A stretch of 64,000 nucleotides of DNA, from assembly GCA_947496215.1 (NCBI GenBank), contig CANMCF010000003.1:62001-126000 (forward strand), given 5' to 3'. Each line of letters begins with the position of its first letter. Within the stretch, counting starts at the first letter, position 1. Below are positions 37,711 through 46,256 of the stretch, piece after piece. The notes under the pieces are model-generated. The model saw nothing but the letters and a program-made list of their open reading frames with translations. It was not told the DNA's origin and made no database searches. The stretch is from an uncultured Bizionia sp. GTDB lineage: Bacteria > Bacteroidota > Bacteroidia > Flavobacteriales > Flavobacteriaceae. Both the position numbers and the translations under genes were made by a program.

Positions 37711-39081
37711 TCAGACAACAAATTCCTTGCTATCATATAATTCAGGTATGGTCACATTCCAATTAAAAGTGTCTTTGAGCTTTACTCGGAAAGCATCTAA
37801 CGAAGCGGACTCGCCATGTATCAAAAAGACTTCTTCCGGAACATTCCCCACATCACCCAACCAATCCAAAAGGTCTTTTTGATCTGCGTGGGCAGATAGG
37901 CTTTGAATATGATGAACGGTTGCCTTTACTGGATACCATTTTCCCAATAATTTAAGTTCATGTGCTCCATCCAGCAGTTGTCTACCTCTTGTTCCCTCTG
38001 CTTGATACCCCACCAACAGTACCGTTGTATTGGGTTCATCAATTAGCTGTTTCAAATAGGTCAAAACACGTCCACCTGTAACCATACCGCTCCCAGCAAT
38101 TACAATTTTGGGACGTGGATCATCTATAGTTTCCCAGGTCTCGCGATAGGATGTAACAATATTCATGCGTTTCTGCATTGCACTAAACTCGTGCGGTGGA
38201 ATATTATGCCATTCTGAAAATCGTTCGAAAACAGAAAGTACATTGTTACCCATTGGGCTATCTATAAAAATTGGGATATTGGGTATTCGGTTCTCCTTGT
38301 ACAACTTAAAAAGCAGATACATTAATGTTTGCAAGCGCTCCACCGCAAAAGAAGGTATTATCAAACTACCTCGGTTATGAATAGTTTGATTGATGAGCAT
38401 CACCAACTTTTCCGTCACACTATCTTCAGGGTGCAATTTGTTGCCATATGTACTCTCCATAAACAGATAGTCTGCCCAATCCGGTTTTTGAGGTGGAGCC
38501 AAAAGCAAATCGTTGGTCCTACCTATATCCCCAGAAAAGACAAACAGTTTTCCAAAAACTGCCAGCTCAATAAATGTAGCACCAATGATATGACCGTTAT
38601 ACCTGAAACGGTACTTTATATTTTCAGAGATATCATACCAAGTATCCAATTCCACAGATTTCATTAAATCAATGGTGCTTTCTGCTTCTTTTATGGTATA
38701 AAACGGTTTGGCAGGACGATGTTTTGAATAGCCTTCTTCATTCGCTTTTTTAGCTTCTTCCTCTTGAATCTTCCCACTATCCTTAAGAATGATCTCAGTA
38801 ATGGCCATTGTTGGAGCAGTTCCTATGATTTTTCCTGTAAACCCTTGCTTTAGCAAACGAGGTAGATAACCTGTATGATCCAAATGACCATGGGTTAACA
38901 ATATGGTATCTACAGTACTTACATCAAAAGGAATAGGGTCCCAATTTTGCTTTCGAAGCTCTTTTACCCCTTGAAACATTCCGCAATCGACCATTAAGTT
39001 ACCTTCTGAGGTTTCAATGACAAATTTTGAACCAGTCACAGTCCCTGATGCTCCAAAAAAATGAATTTTAATCGTTCTCAT
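37711..39081 (-). CDS. metallo-beta-lactamase/beta-CASP/RMMBL RNA-processing nuclease
   Basis: 456 aa from ATG 39081 (MRTIKIHFFGASGTVTGS); the frame extends to a GTG at 39099. The metal motif THGHLDHTGY gives His64, His66, Asp68 and His69. The beta-CASP part follows (FMESTYGNKLHP, IVIAGSGMVTGGRVLTYLK), then the RMMBL motif with IQSLSAHADQKDLLDWL. This is the CPSF73/RNase J-like architecture, usually an RNA endo- or exonuclease. It is 10 bp after the ATP-cone nuclease gene and in line with usp 39940-40791, so it is probably expressed from that FNR-type promoter. RNA turnover in non-growing cells would fit. Confidence 0.9.
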   Translation of the reverse strand: MRTIKIHFFGASGTVTGSKFVIETSEGNLMVDCGMFQGVKELRKQNWDPIPFDVSTVDTILLTHGHLDHTGYLPRLLKQGFTGKIIGTAPTMAITEIILKDSGKIQEEEAKKANEEGYSKHRPAKPFYTIKEAESTIDLMKSVELDTWYDISENIKYRFRYNGHIIGATFIELAVFGKLFVFSGDIGRTNDLLLAPPQKPDWADYLFMESTYGNKLHPEDSVTEKLVMLINQTIHNRGSLIIPSFAVERLQTLMYLLFKLYKENRIPNIPIFIDSPMGNNVLSVFERFSEWHNIPPHEFSAMQKRMNIVTSYRETWETIDDPRPKIVIAGSGMVTGGRVLTYLKQLIDEPNTTVLLVGYQAEGTRGRQLLDGAHELKLLGKWYPVKATVHHIQSLSAHADQKDLLDWLGDVGNVPEEVFLIHGESASLDAFRVKLKDTFNWNVTIPELYDSKEFVV

Positions 39082-39091
39082 ACATCTCTTG

Positions 39092-39922
39092 TTATCCACA
39101 AAGCATCTTTATTTCCTTCATGATATTTGACTTTCTCTTTTCTGAAATGCCCAAATGATCTAAATAAAAGACATCATTTAAAAGTTGTCTACACAATACC
39201 ACTTCTCGACTTAATAGAAACTGCTTTTCTCTACCGGTCATTAAAGTAGAAACCGTTATGGGATATAACCCCAAGCGATCAATCCTATCTTTGAGTCCGT
39301 TACCCTTTGGAAAATCCCAACTCAACAACTGAAGCCCTGAACATTTACCATATGTAATAGCATCCTTTGTGAATTGGGTATTTGTGACCACCCATCCCTC
39401 ATTAGGACAATTATTTCCATTTCCATAATTGGCTACCACATCACGATATCTAGAATGGATATACAAAGGAATCTTCACATCACATTTGTTTTTCCTGTCA
39501 CTATGAAATTTACATTCTATAATGATATGTTGTTCGTTTCGCTTTGCAATTACATCTATCTCGTGCGTTACACACTTACCTTGGAGTATTTGCCCCACCT
39601 CAACCCGATAGCCCGAATATTCCAAAATCGCGGCCACAAATCTTTCAAAGGGAAACCCGGTAGGTCCCAATTCGTAGATGGCTTTTTTCAGTTTGTATTT
39701 AGAAGCATATATGGATTTGTTTTTCTTTAGCAATACATATGCCCTATTATAGATTTCCTTCGTAGAGATACCATCGTACAACTCATCTCTTACAACATCA
39801 ATGATTTGTGAAATTGTCTGTTCATCTGCTCCACTACGACGTAAGGAGTGCTTCAGCTTCGGCATCGAAAACCTAGCTCTTTCACCAGATGCCTTCAATA
39901 TTGTGAATTCTTCCTTTTTCAT
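39092..39922 (-). CDS. ATP-cone / restriction-endonuclease-like (Mrr-type) protein
   Basis: 276 aa. Residues 1-85 form an ATP-cone, the nucleotide-sensing domain known from ribonucleotide reductase and NrdR (KASGERARFSMPKLKHSLRR, ISTKEIYNRAYVLL). From about 88 a PD-(D/E)xK nuclease domain of the Mrr type follows: FPFERFVAAILEYSGY, Asp123 in HEIDVIAKR, and Glu136-Cys-Lys138 (IIIECKFH). The active site looks intact. It is probably a DNA or RNA nuclease whose activity depends on bound ATP/dATP. It sits 17 bp after a usp gene and 10 bp before the beta-CASP nuclease. No methylase is nearby, so it is not a classical restriction system. Confidence 0.85.
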   Translation of the reverse strand: MKKEEFTILKASGERARFSMPKLKHSLRRSGADEQTISQIIDVVRDELYDGISTKEIYNRAYVLLKKNKSIYASKYKLKKAIYELGPTGFPFERFVAAILEYSGYRVEVGQILQGKCVTHEIDVIAKRNEQHIIIECKFHSDRKNKCDVKIPLYIHSRYRDVVANYGNGNNCPNEGWVVTNTQFTKDAITYGKCSGLQLLSWDFPKGNGLKDRIDRLGLYPITVSTLMTGREKQFLLSREVVLCRQLLNDVFYLDHLGISEKRKSNIMKEIKMLCG

Positions 39923-39939
39923 AGGATTGCCAATGGGTT

Positions 39940-40791
39940 TTAGTTTCTTAAATCGTGAAGGGCCAATACAGGAACCGTAGCATTATAGCCTAAATCCTTT
40001 ACCATCGGATTAGTAAGAATAGAACCAAAGAAAGCGTGTTTTTTATTTATAAAGGCAATCATCTCGCTTCCTCGACTTTGAACGAATAGACTTAACCCGT
40101 CATTGACATTGGTGTTTTCTAGATAGTGGAATGAATAATCGAGTCCATCCAGACATTCTTCCAACAATGCTTTCTTTTCAATTTGTTCTTTGGACAAGTG
40201 CTCTTCCTTTTCAATATGCAAAACTCTAATCGGAGCAGAAGTAATCGCTGCTATTTCAATTAGGCTAGCAAATTCCCTACGCTTGTAATGTGTTTTAAAA
40301 CTCGTCGGAAAAACAATTTCATTTGGCTTTTTAAAAGTCTCGTCTGACGGGATCATTAGGACTGGGCAGTTTCTTACCTTTTCCATCATATCAATCGCAT
40401 TACTCCCCAAGACAGTATCTAAATCATTGGTCTCTCCCTTGTTGCTCACTATTACCAGTTCAATGTCTCTGGCTTCTATTTCGTCTTTGACGGCTTCCAA
40501 AGGACTATTGTAAACACTCTTCGCATAATAGGTGTGCTTTTTATTTTCTCCATGCTCTTTTATTCGTGCTATGAACTCATCCAACCCCGATTGAGATTTC
40601 TCCTTTGACTTTTCATAAAGAGGTTCTCCTGGCTTTGGAGACACTAGACTAGTTATAGTGTAAATATTAGCATCAAAGGCATTGAGCAAATAGAAGTCTA
40701 CGATTTCATTTTCATAGAGCTCGCTGGCATATGCAATGGCGGCCCAAGAGTTTTCTGAAAAATCCGTGGGTAATAGTATCTTTTTTTTCAT
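39940..40791 (-). CDS. universal stress protein, tandem Usp domains
   Basis: 283 aa from MKKKILLPTDFSENSW at 40791. The frame is open to 40854, but the promoter (40818-40860) lies in that extension. The nucleotide-binding motif is slightly altered (SNKGETNDLDTVLGSNA, Ser in place of the first Gly). It heads the usp - ATP-cone nuclease - beta-CASP nuclease unit. Confidence 0.88.
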   Translation of the reverse strand: MKKKILLPTDFSENSWAAIAYASELYENEIVDFYLLNAFDANIYTITSLVSPKPGEPLYEKSKEKSQSGLDEFIARIKEHGENKKHTYYAKSVYNSPLEAVKDEIEARDIELVIVSNKGETNDLDTVLGSNAIDMMEKVRNCPVLMIPSDETFKKPNEIVFPTSFKTHYKRREFASLIEIAAITSAPIRVLHIEKEEHLSKEQIEKKALLEECLDGLDYSFHYLENTNVNDGLSLFVQSRGSEMIAFINKKHAFFGSILTNPMVKDLGYNATVPVLALHDLRN

Positions 40792-40817
40792 AATGGGTGT
40801 TTCATTGTTTATCATGC

Positions 40818-40860
40818 TAAAAATACTCCTTGAAACAACCTTAAACCATGACAATTATCA
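40818..40860 (-). promoter_or_regulatory. FNR-type box and promoter for usp (39940)
   Basis: Palindrome TGACAATTATCA (40849-40860) and -7 TATTTTTA (40825 to 40818, minus). The spacing is 29.5 bp. It decides the start at 40791. Confidence 0.78.
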
Positions 40861-40876
40861 GTCTCTCGTCATAAGC

Positions 40877-41731
40877 TTAACGATTCATTCTCTCCTCGGA
40901 AGGTATCACCAAAAAAGGAACATTGGTATGATATACCATTTGATTGATTATGGGTCTAAACAGTAAATTCTCGAATAGCGTATGCCTGTTATGAATCATC
41001 ACCAAGAAATTGACTTTATGCTTTATCTCAAAAGTTTTAATGGCTTCAATAAGCCCCTGACCTTCGGTAATATGAAACAAGTGTGCATTGTCAATGAAAT
41101 ACGTATCAAGAAATGCTTCGACATCCTTCTGTTTATCTTCCAAAGTAGTATTGTAATAAGCATTTAAGATATGCAACCTCGAATTATGTTCGTCACAGAG
41201 TTCCTTTATCAATGGCAAGTACTTGTTCGATTTTCCAACCTTATAATCTGTGGGAAACAAAACCTCTCTGGGTTTCTCATATTCGAATCCTGAAGGAACT
41301 GCAATCACGGGGCATTTCATTTTTTTTATGGCATACATAGTATGTGTTCCGATAAATATCTCTTTGGCACCAGTAGCTCCTTTAGTACCCATAATTACCA
41401 AATCAATATCGTTCTCTTCAATGACTTCTTTCATTTCTGGAATCAATAGATTGAACGAAGCCAAAGTGATGAAAGTATGATTTGCATTATGATATTCCTT
41501 CTCCAACCTATCTTGGGTTTTCTTGAGATTCCGATTAGCTGACTCTTTTTCAATTTCATGCAAAGTCATTGCAGAATGGCTATCAATCATACTTCCTGCA
41601 CTAATACTTGCAGGGGTATATGCGTGAAGAATATAAAATTCACATTCTACATCCATAAACAATTGAACAGCATAAGATATGGCATTGTATGCGTTTTCTG
41701 AAAAATCCGTTGGTAATAGTATACGTTTCAT
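40877..41731 (-). CDS. universal stress protein, tandem Usp domains
   Basis: 284 aa, MKRILLPTDFSENAYNAI. The ATP pattern is intact as GTKGATGAKEIFIGTHT. The second domain is degenerate (ending VPFLVIPSEERMNR). It is 17 bp after usp 41749-42594 and has no box of its own, so the two form an operon. Confidence 0.9.
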   Translation of the reverse strand: MKRILLPTDFSENAYNAISYAVQLFMDVECEFYILHAYTPASISAGSMIDSHSAMTLHEIEKESANRNLKKTQDRLEKEYHNANHTFITLASFNLLIPEMKEVIEENDIDLVIMGTKGATGAKEIFIGTHTMYAIKKMKCPVIAVPSGFEYEKPREVLFPTDYKVGKSNKYLPLIKELCDEHNSRLHILNAYYNTTLEDKQKDVEAFLDTYFIDNAHLFHITEGQGLIEAIKTFEIKHKVNFLVMIHNRHTLFENLLFRPIINQMVYHTNVPFLVIPSEERMNR

Positions 41732-41748
41732 TTGATGATATTTTAATG

Positions 41749-42594
41749 TTAGCGATACAAATTTTGCAAGACGAGAAATGGTATTTTAATCTGTAAACCT
41801 ATTTTCTCTATGGTTGAGTTATACAATATGTTTTCCAAATAGGAATGCCTTTGGTTCACCATGACCAACATATCTACTTTTTGGTTTGCAATCGTCTCAT
41901 TGACGGTTTCTGTAATATCCTTTTCTGGAGCTTGTAAAAAAGAACATTTGTTATCTGTGAAGCAGCAATCCAAAAAAGACCTATTATCCAATTGCCTATG
42001 AGACATCCCCTTGAAGTCCGATATGTATAAAAAATTAATGGTGGCCACGAAACTCATCGCCAGGGTACTCAATAATTTAAGCTCTCGACGTTTGAATGGA
42101 ATCATATAATTCGTAGGAAACAATATGTTCTGGGGGGAACCTTCATTATACTCCACAGGTACAGCCAAGACTGGGCATTTCACATATTTAATCACTTGTA
42201 ACGTGTTACTACCGAAAGTGATGCTTCTATCATTAGTCTCTCCTTTTGTTCCCATCACCACAACGTCGATACTCTCCTTATCCACAATTTCATTGGCCTC
42301 ATCCACCAAACTACCAAAGCGAGAAACATAATTATACTTATGTCTCGGGTTTGGAGAGATTTTCAACATCTCTAGAATTTCCTTATTTAATTTCCTATCT
42401 ATGTTTCGTTGGCATATCTCTTTGTATTCCTCAAAATCCTCCCTGCGCATTTCCTTTGTATTTTTATATACTTCATCTGCAAATGCATTCATTATGGTAA
42501 ATTCGCTTTTGTCATACTTGAATAGTTCCATCGCATATTTAATGGCATTCATTGAGGTTTCGGAAAAATCTGTTGGAATTAGTATTTTTTTCAT
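41749..42594 (-). CDS. universal stress protein, tandem Usp domains
   Basis: 281 aa, MKKILIPTDFSETSMNAI. The ATP pattern is GTKGETNDRSITFGSNT, intact. It is the first gene of a two-usp operon led by an FNR-type promoter at 42619-42661. Confidence 0.9.
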   Translation of the reverse strand: MKKILIPTDFSETSMNAIKYAMELFKYDKSEFTIMNAFADEVYKNTKEMRREDFEEYKEICQRNIDRKLNKEILEMLKISPNPRHKYNYVSRFGSLVDEANEIVDKESIDVVVMGTKGETNDRSITFGSNTLQVIKYVKCPVLAVPVEYNEGSPQNILFPTNYMIPFKRRELKLLSTLAMSFVATINFLYISDFKGMSHRQLDNRSFLDCCFTDNKCSFLQAPEKDITETVNETIANQKVDMLVMVNQRHSYLENILYNSTIEKIGLQIKIPFLVLQNLYR

Positions 42595-42618
42595 CTTGGA
42601 GTATTTTTAAACATACTC

Positions 42619-42661
42619 CAAAACTAACCCCAAATGAGTACTCATGAAATGACATTGGTCA
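42619..42661 (-). promoter_or_regulatory. FNR-type box and promoter for the two-usp operon
   Basis: Palindrome TGACATTGGTCA (42650-42661, same sequence as at 33684) and -7 TAGTTTTG (42626 to 42619, minus). The spacing is 29.5 bp. Confidence 0.8.
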
Positions 42662-42685
42662 GCTTACTCGATACTTTCATGGCAA

Positions 42686-43522
42686 TTATTCATGAAGCAC
42701 CAAAAAAGGCACGCTTAGATGGTAACTCATTTTGATTACCCTTGAATTAAATAGCAACTTCTGAAAAAAGTTTAAGTTCTTGGCCACCATAGCTACCATA
42801 TCAATGTTCATTGAGTCTATGAACGATTGTATGCCGTATTCTAAATCTGGTTGATTGACACGATGAAAACTTACGGAAGAGCTTTTAAAAAAATCATTGA
42901 GACAACCTCTGTTCTTCTTCTGAAAGGGAGACAAGGGAAGCCTACTGTTTGCTACACGCAATACATTGAGGTTTGATCGATGTACGTTGACTATTTCTGA
43001 AAGGACATTCAAAACTTTTTCCTTGTAAATAAAGTCGTAATCCGTTGGAAATGCAATATTAAGTGGCACTCTAAAGGTTGCTTCTTCTGGTATGATCATA
43101 ACGGGATATTTAATTTTAGTTATGACAGTTCTTGCATGACCTCCGATTACTTCATTTTTAGAATCCGATCTCCCCTTGGTTCCCATTACGATTAAATCAA
43201 TGTCTTGCTGCTTCGCCATTCTTTTAATTCCATCTGCAAAGTTAGCCTCCCAATGAGCTACTTCAATTTGTCGTTCTTTTAAATGAGAATGTTTTAGCAT
43301 CTTCTTCTTCAATGCATCAAGATCGTAGACATCAATATTTGACTTCAATGGTTTTCCTGTCACATAGGAAGCAAATGTTTCTTCCAAGGGAAACGCTTCA
43401 CCTGGAGGTGAAATGTGTGCTAAAATGTAGATAACAGGCTTATCCTTGTAAAAGGCCATAGCATAAGCGACAGCATTCCAAGCGTTTTCAGAAAAATCTG
43501 TTAGAATTAAGATTCTTTTCAT
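42686..43522 (-). CDS. universal stress protein, degenerate nucleotide motif
   Basis: 278 aa from ATG 43522 (MKRILILTDFSENAW); the frame can also start at a TTG two codons upstream. The motif near 115 reads GTKGRSDSKNEVIGGHA, with Gly-Gly-His instead of Gly-Ser/Thr, so nucleotide binding is doubtful. The second domain is the most divergent of the six. It has its own FNR-type promoter. Confidence 0.88.
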   Translation of the reverse strand: MKRILILTDFSENAWNAVAYAMAFYKDKPVIYILAHISPPGEAFPLEETFASYVTGKPLKSNIDVYDLDALKKKMLKHSHLKERQIEVAHWEANFADGIKRMAKQQDIDLIVMGTKGRSDSKNEVIGGHARTVITKIKYPVMIIPEEATFRVPLNIAFPTDYDFIYKEKVLNVLSEIVNVHRSNLNVLRVANSRLPLSPFQKKNRGCLNDFFKSSSVSFHRVNQPDLEYGIQSFIDSMNIDMVAMVAKNLNFFQKLLFNSRVIKMSYHLSVPFLVLHE

Positions 43523-43540
43523 CTTCAATACTTATACCAA

Positions 43541-43583
43541 CAAAAGTATTGCGCATTGTTGACGTATGTTATGACAAATGTCA
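43541..43583 (-). promoter_or_regulatory. FNR-type box and promoter for usp (42686)
   Basis: Palindrome TGACAAATGTCA (43572-43583) and -7 TACTTTTG (43548 to 43541, minus). The spacing is 29.5 bp. The box overlaps no gene. Confidence 0.82.
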
Positions 43584-43591
43584 GTATTTAT

Positions 43592-44647
43592 CTAATCTAT
43601 GTCTCCTAATCCCTTTAAATCTAGAATCTTGATGTTTCTACCTTCTATTTCAATGAGGTTGTCTTTTTTAAAGCCAGACAAGGTTCGTATCAAACTTTCG
43701 GTGGCTATGCCCGCCACACTTGCCAAATCGTATCTGGATATCTTAATGGCTTCGTTAGGCTTCTTATTAAGGATTTGTGTGAACTGTATAATGGTTTGTG
43801 CTGTTTTTTTACGTACGGAACTGTACGCCATTTGCAATAGTTGTTCCTTTATTTCTGAAATATTGTCGGTAAGCACATTCACTAGTTCCAAAGATACATT
43901 TTGACTTTTTCCTAGAACTTCTTTTAAATGTTGCTTTGAGATTCCAGCCAGTTCGACATCTTCAACAGCAGTGGCGGATTCTTGATAAGGGACAGTATCC
44001 ATAAATGAGGTAAAGCCTAAAAAATCATCTGCTTTATGCAATGCCGTTATGAGTTCTTTTCCATTCTCATCCATTTTATGGCTTTTTACCACTCCTTCTA
44101 AAATAAGGTATATTTTATTGGAATGTTCCCCTTCCTTGTATATTGCGTCTCCCTTTGTAAATCTTGTAAGCACTCCATTATCATCAAAAAAGTTTTTGAG
44201 TTCGTTTAAATTCCTCAAACTGTCTTCGGGTTCACTTATTTTTTTTTTTGAACTGTCTAACATTGCCTTCGACAAGATTTCCGATTTGGCCAATCTACTT
44301 TCGATGGCACTCAATAGTTCATCTTCGTCAAAAGGCTTGGTCAAATAATCATCCGCGCCCAAATCCATTCCTTTTCGTATTTCCTTATGCTCCGTTTTTG
44401 CAGAGAGAAATATAAACGGAATGTGCCTTGTAAGTTCGTTGGATGACACTGCTTCCAGAACACCATATCCATCTATCTCAGGCATCATTATGTCACAAAC
44501 AATAATATCTGGTACGTACTGCGATGCCTTTTCAATGCCTACTCTCCCATTGGGAGCTGATAGAACAGTATATTTAGACAGTTCTAAGAGCTCTACTGTA
44601 TTCTCTCGTAGAGCTAAGTCATCCTCGATGAGTAATATGGTCTTCAT
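43592..44647 (-). CDS. receiver - Crp/FNR hybrid response regulator
   Basis: 351 aa. Residues 1-120 are a receiver domain: acidic pair Asp9-Asp10, phosphorylation site Asp52 (IIVCDIMMPE), Ser83 and Lys105. Residues about 150-260 are a cNMP-binding-like beta roll (FTKGDAIYKEGEHSNKIYLI). Residues about 275-345 are the Crp-type winged HTH, whose recognition helix (ATESLIRTLSGFK) keeps Glu317 and Arg321, equal to Glu181 and Arg185 of Crp that read the TGA core. There is a single Cys (51), so no FNR iron-sulfur cluster; the signal should arrive by phosphorylation. It is 5 bp after the kinase gene and probably co-transcribed. I infer that it binds the TGAY-N4-RTCA boxes of this island, including its own. 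Confidence 0.92.
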   Translation of the reverse strand: MKTILLIEDDLALRENTVELLELSKYTVLSAPNGRVGIEKASQYVPDIIVCDIMMPEIDGYGVLEAVSSNELTRHIPFIFLSAKTEHKEIRKGMDLGADDYLTKPFDEDELLSAIESRLAKSEILSKAMLDSSKKKISEPEDSLRNLNELKNFFDDNGVLTRFTKGDAIYKEGEHSNKIYLILEGVVKSHKMDENGKELITALHKADDFLGFTSFMDTVPYQESATAVEDVELAGISKQHLKEVLGKSQNVSLELVNVLTDNISEIKEQLLQMAYSSVRKKTAQTIIQFTQILNKKPNEAIKISRYDLASVAGIATESLIRTLSGFKKDNLIEIEGRNIKILDLKGLGDID

Positions 44648-44652
44648 AATGG

Positions 44653-46161
44653 TTATGTATTAACTATTGGGATGGTTATGACAAACGTGGTTCCCTTGTT
44701 TTGTTTACTTGTAAATGCAATGGTACCACCTAGGTTTTCCAAATGACTTTTCACAATGTTCAGGCCAATGCCCGTCCCTTGTGAGAGTAAGGCGTTTTCT
44801 GCTCTGAAATACCTATTAAACACAAACTTCTGTTCCTCTTCTGGAATTCCAATTCCTGTATCGATCACCTCTATCGTCATCTCATCATTTACAATTTTCG
44901 CGTTCACTTCTATTGTAGTTTTTTCCGGTGAATACTTAACGGCATTATTTATTAAATTTGTCAATGTCAATTCCAATATCTTTTCATCAAATTCAAGGAC
45001 TATGCCGTCAATGTTATCTGGATATATAATTTTCTGTCCTTCTTTAAGCAACATGTTGGCATCGTAGATCACCTCGTTTATAACCTTGCTCAACGAGAAC
45101 TGAGAAAACTTATAATTCACCTTACCACTATCCAATCTCTCAATAGACAGAAAATCATTGATGATATTATTAAGGTACTTCACCTTGTTTTGTATTGTAT
45201 CAACATGCTTTGTTCTTTTGTCCTGTTGCTCGGTTTTGGTGTATTTCCCAATTAGTGTCGAAGAGGTTAAAATCCCACTTAGAGGAGTCTTGAATTCATG
45301 AGAAACTAGTGACAGAAATTTTGTCTTCAATTCATTTAGTTCCTTTTCCTTGTGTAGCGCCTCTTGCAATTGACATGTGCGTTCCTTTACTGTCTTTTCT
45401 AACTTTTCGGTATAGTTAACTCTTTCTGTGATATCCAAAATAATAGCGACCAGCGTGTCGCGATCAGTTGATTTGGAAGGTTGCAAGTGTACTTCTACAG
45501 GATAGGTGCTTCCATCCTTCCGTTGATGTGTAGTGATAAACGTTAACTTTGGTTGAGTTCCATCAATCAACGGTTTTATATAGGCTCTAAATTGCGCTTC
45601 GGTATATTCTGGTTTAATGTCTACAGGTGTCAAATTAATTAATTCATCCAGATTAAACCCAATATTATTCTGTGCACCTTTATTTGCATTAATAAACTGT
45701 AAGGTATGTGCATCAAATATGAAAATTTCATTGAGGGATTCATTAAAAATGTTTGCCCAATGCTTCAATTCTTGCTCCGCCTTTTTACGAACCGAAATAT
45801 CGGTTATCAAAGCCATTACATAATCGTTGTCATATATGGAAAAAGGATTGAGCCCTGCTTCTACTGGAAAAGAAGTGCCATCTTTTCGCATTCCGTAAAG
45901 ATCTCGGCCATGCCCCATTTTTCGTTTTCCACTTTCTTTTAAAAAGCCTTTGACATGACTACTATGAACTCGATGATATTTCTGTGGAATCAGTATTTCA
46001 AGAGCCTCCCCATCCAATTCATTCTCTTGGTATCCAAACAACTGGTTGGCAGACTCATTAGTAGCAACAATAACTTGTTGCTTGTTTACTATGATGATTC
46101 CTTCTGAAACTGCTTCAGAAAGTATTTTAAAAATATTGCTGTTTTTTTTAAAAACTTCCAT
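44653..46161 (-). CDS. PAS-PAS sensor histidine kinase, FixL-like
   Basis: 502 aa from ATG 46161 (MEVFKKNSNIFKIL); the frame runs to 46203, inside the operator. PAS1 (about 10-125) closely follows FixL: LIPQKYHRVHSSHVKGFL then GHGRDLYGMRKDGTSFP. His66 and Arg86 are 20 residues apart, like haem ligand His200 and Arg220 of Bradyrhizobium FixL. PAS2 (about 130-250) is a generic PAS with PAC. A coiled coil leads to HisKA (SLVSHEFKTPLSGIL, His288) and HATPase (NNAVKYSPEKT, DTGIGIP, GTGIGLNIVKS). No membrane helix, so it is cytoplasmic. Haem binding is an inference. With this start and promoter the mRNA would be leaderless or nearly so. Confidence 0.88.
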   Translation of the reverse strand: MEVFKKNSNIFKILSEAVSEGIIIVNKQQVIVATNESANQLFGYQENELDGEALEILIPQKYHRVHSSHVKGFLKESGKRKMGHGRDLYGMRKDGTSFPVEAGLNPFSIYDNDYVMALITDISVRKKAEQELKHWANIFNESLNEIFIFDAHTLQFINANKGAQNNIGFNLDELINLTPVDIKPEYTEAQFRAYIKPLIDGTQPKLTFITTHQRKDGSTYPVEVHLQPSKSTDRDTLVAIILDITERVNYTEKLEKTVKERTCQLQEALHKEKELNELKTKFLSLVSHEFKTPLSGILTSSTLIGKYTKTEQQDKRTKHVDTIQNKVKYLNNIINDFLSIERLDSGKVNYKFSQFSLSKVINEVIYDANMLLKEGQKIIYPDNIDGIVLEFDEKILELTLTNLINNAVKYSPEKTTIEVNAKIVNDEMTIEVIDTGIGIPEEEQKFVFNRYFRAENALLSQGTGIGLNIVKSHLENLGGTIAFTSKQNKGTTFVITIPIVNT

Positions 46162-46165
46162 TCTA

Positions 46166-46240
46166 CGAAGATAGTAAATTTGAATTCTCTTCTTAACTGA
46201 CAAATGTCATTTTCTTGAAAGGACCGACCCTTTACTTTTA
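46166..46240. promoter_or_regulatory. shared FNR-type box with divergent promoters
   Basis: One palindrome TGACAAATGTCA (46198-46209) serves both directions. Rightwards the -7 is TACTTTTA (46233-46240) at 29.5 bp. Leftwards it is TATCTTCG (46173 to 46166) at 30.5 bp, for the kinase operon. This implies autoregulation of the kinase and its response regulator. Confidence 0.75.
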
Positions 46241-46256
46241 CAGAAAACAAATGCTC

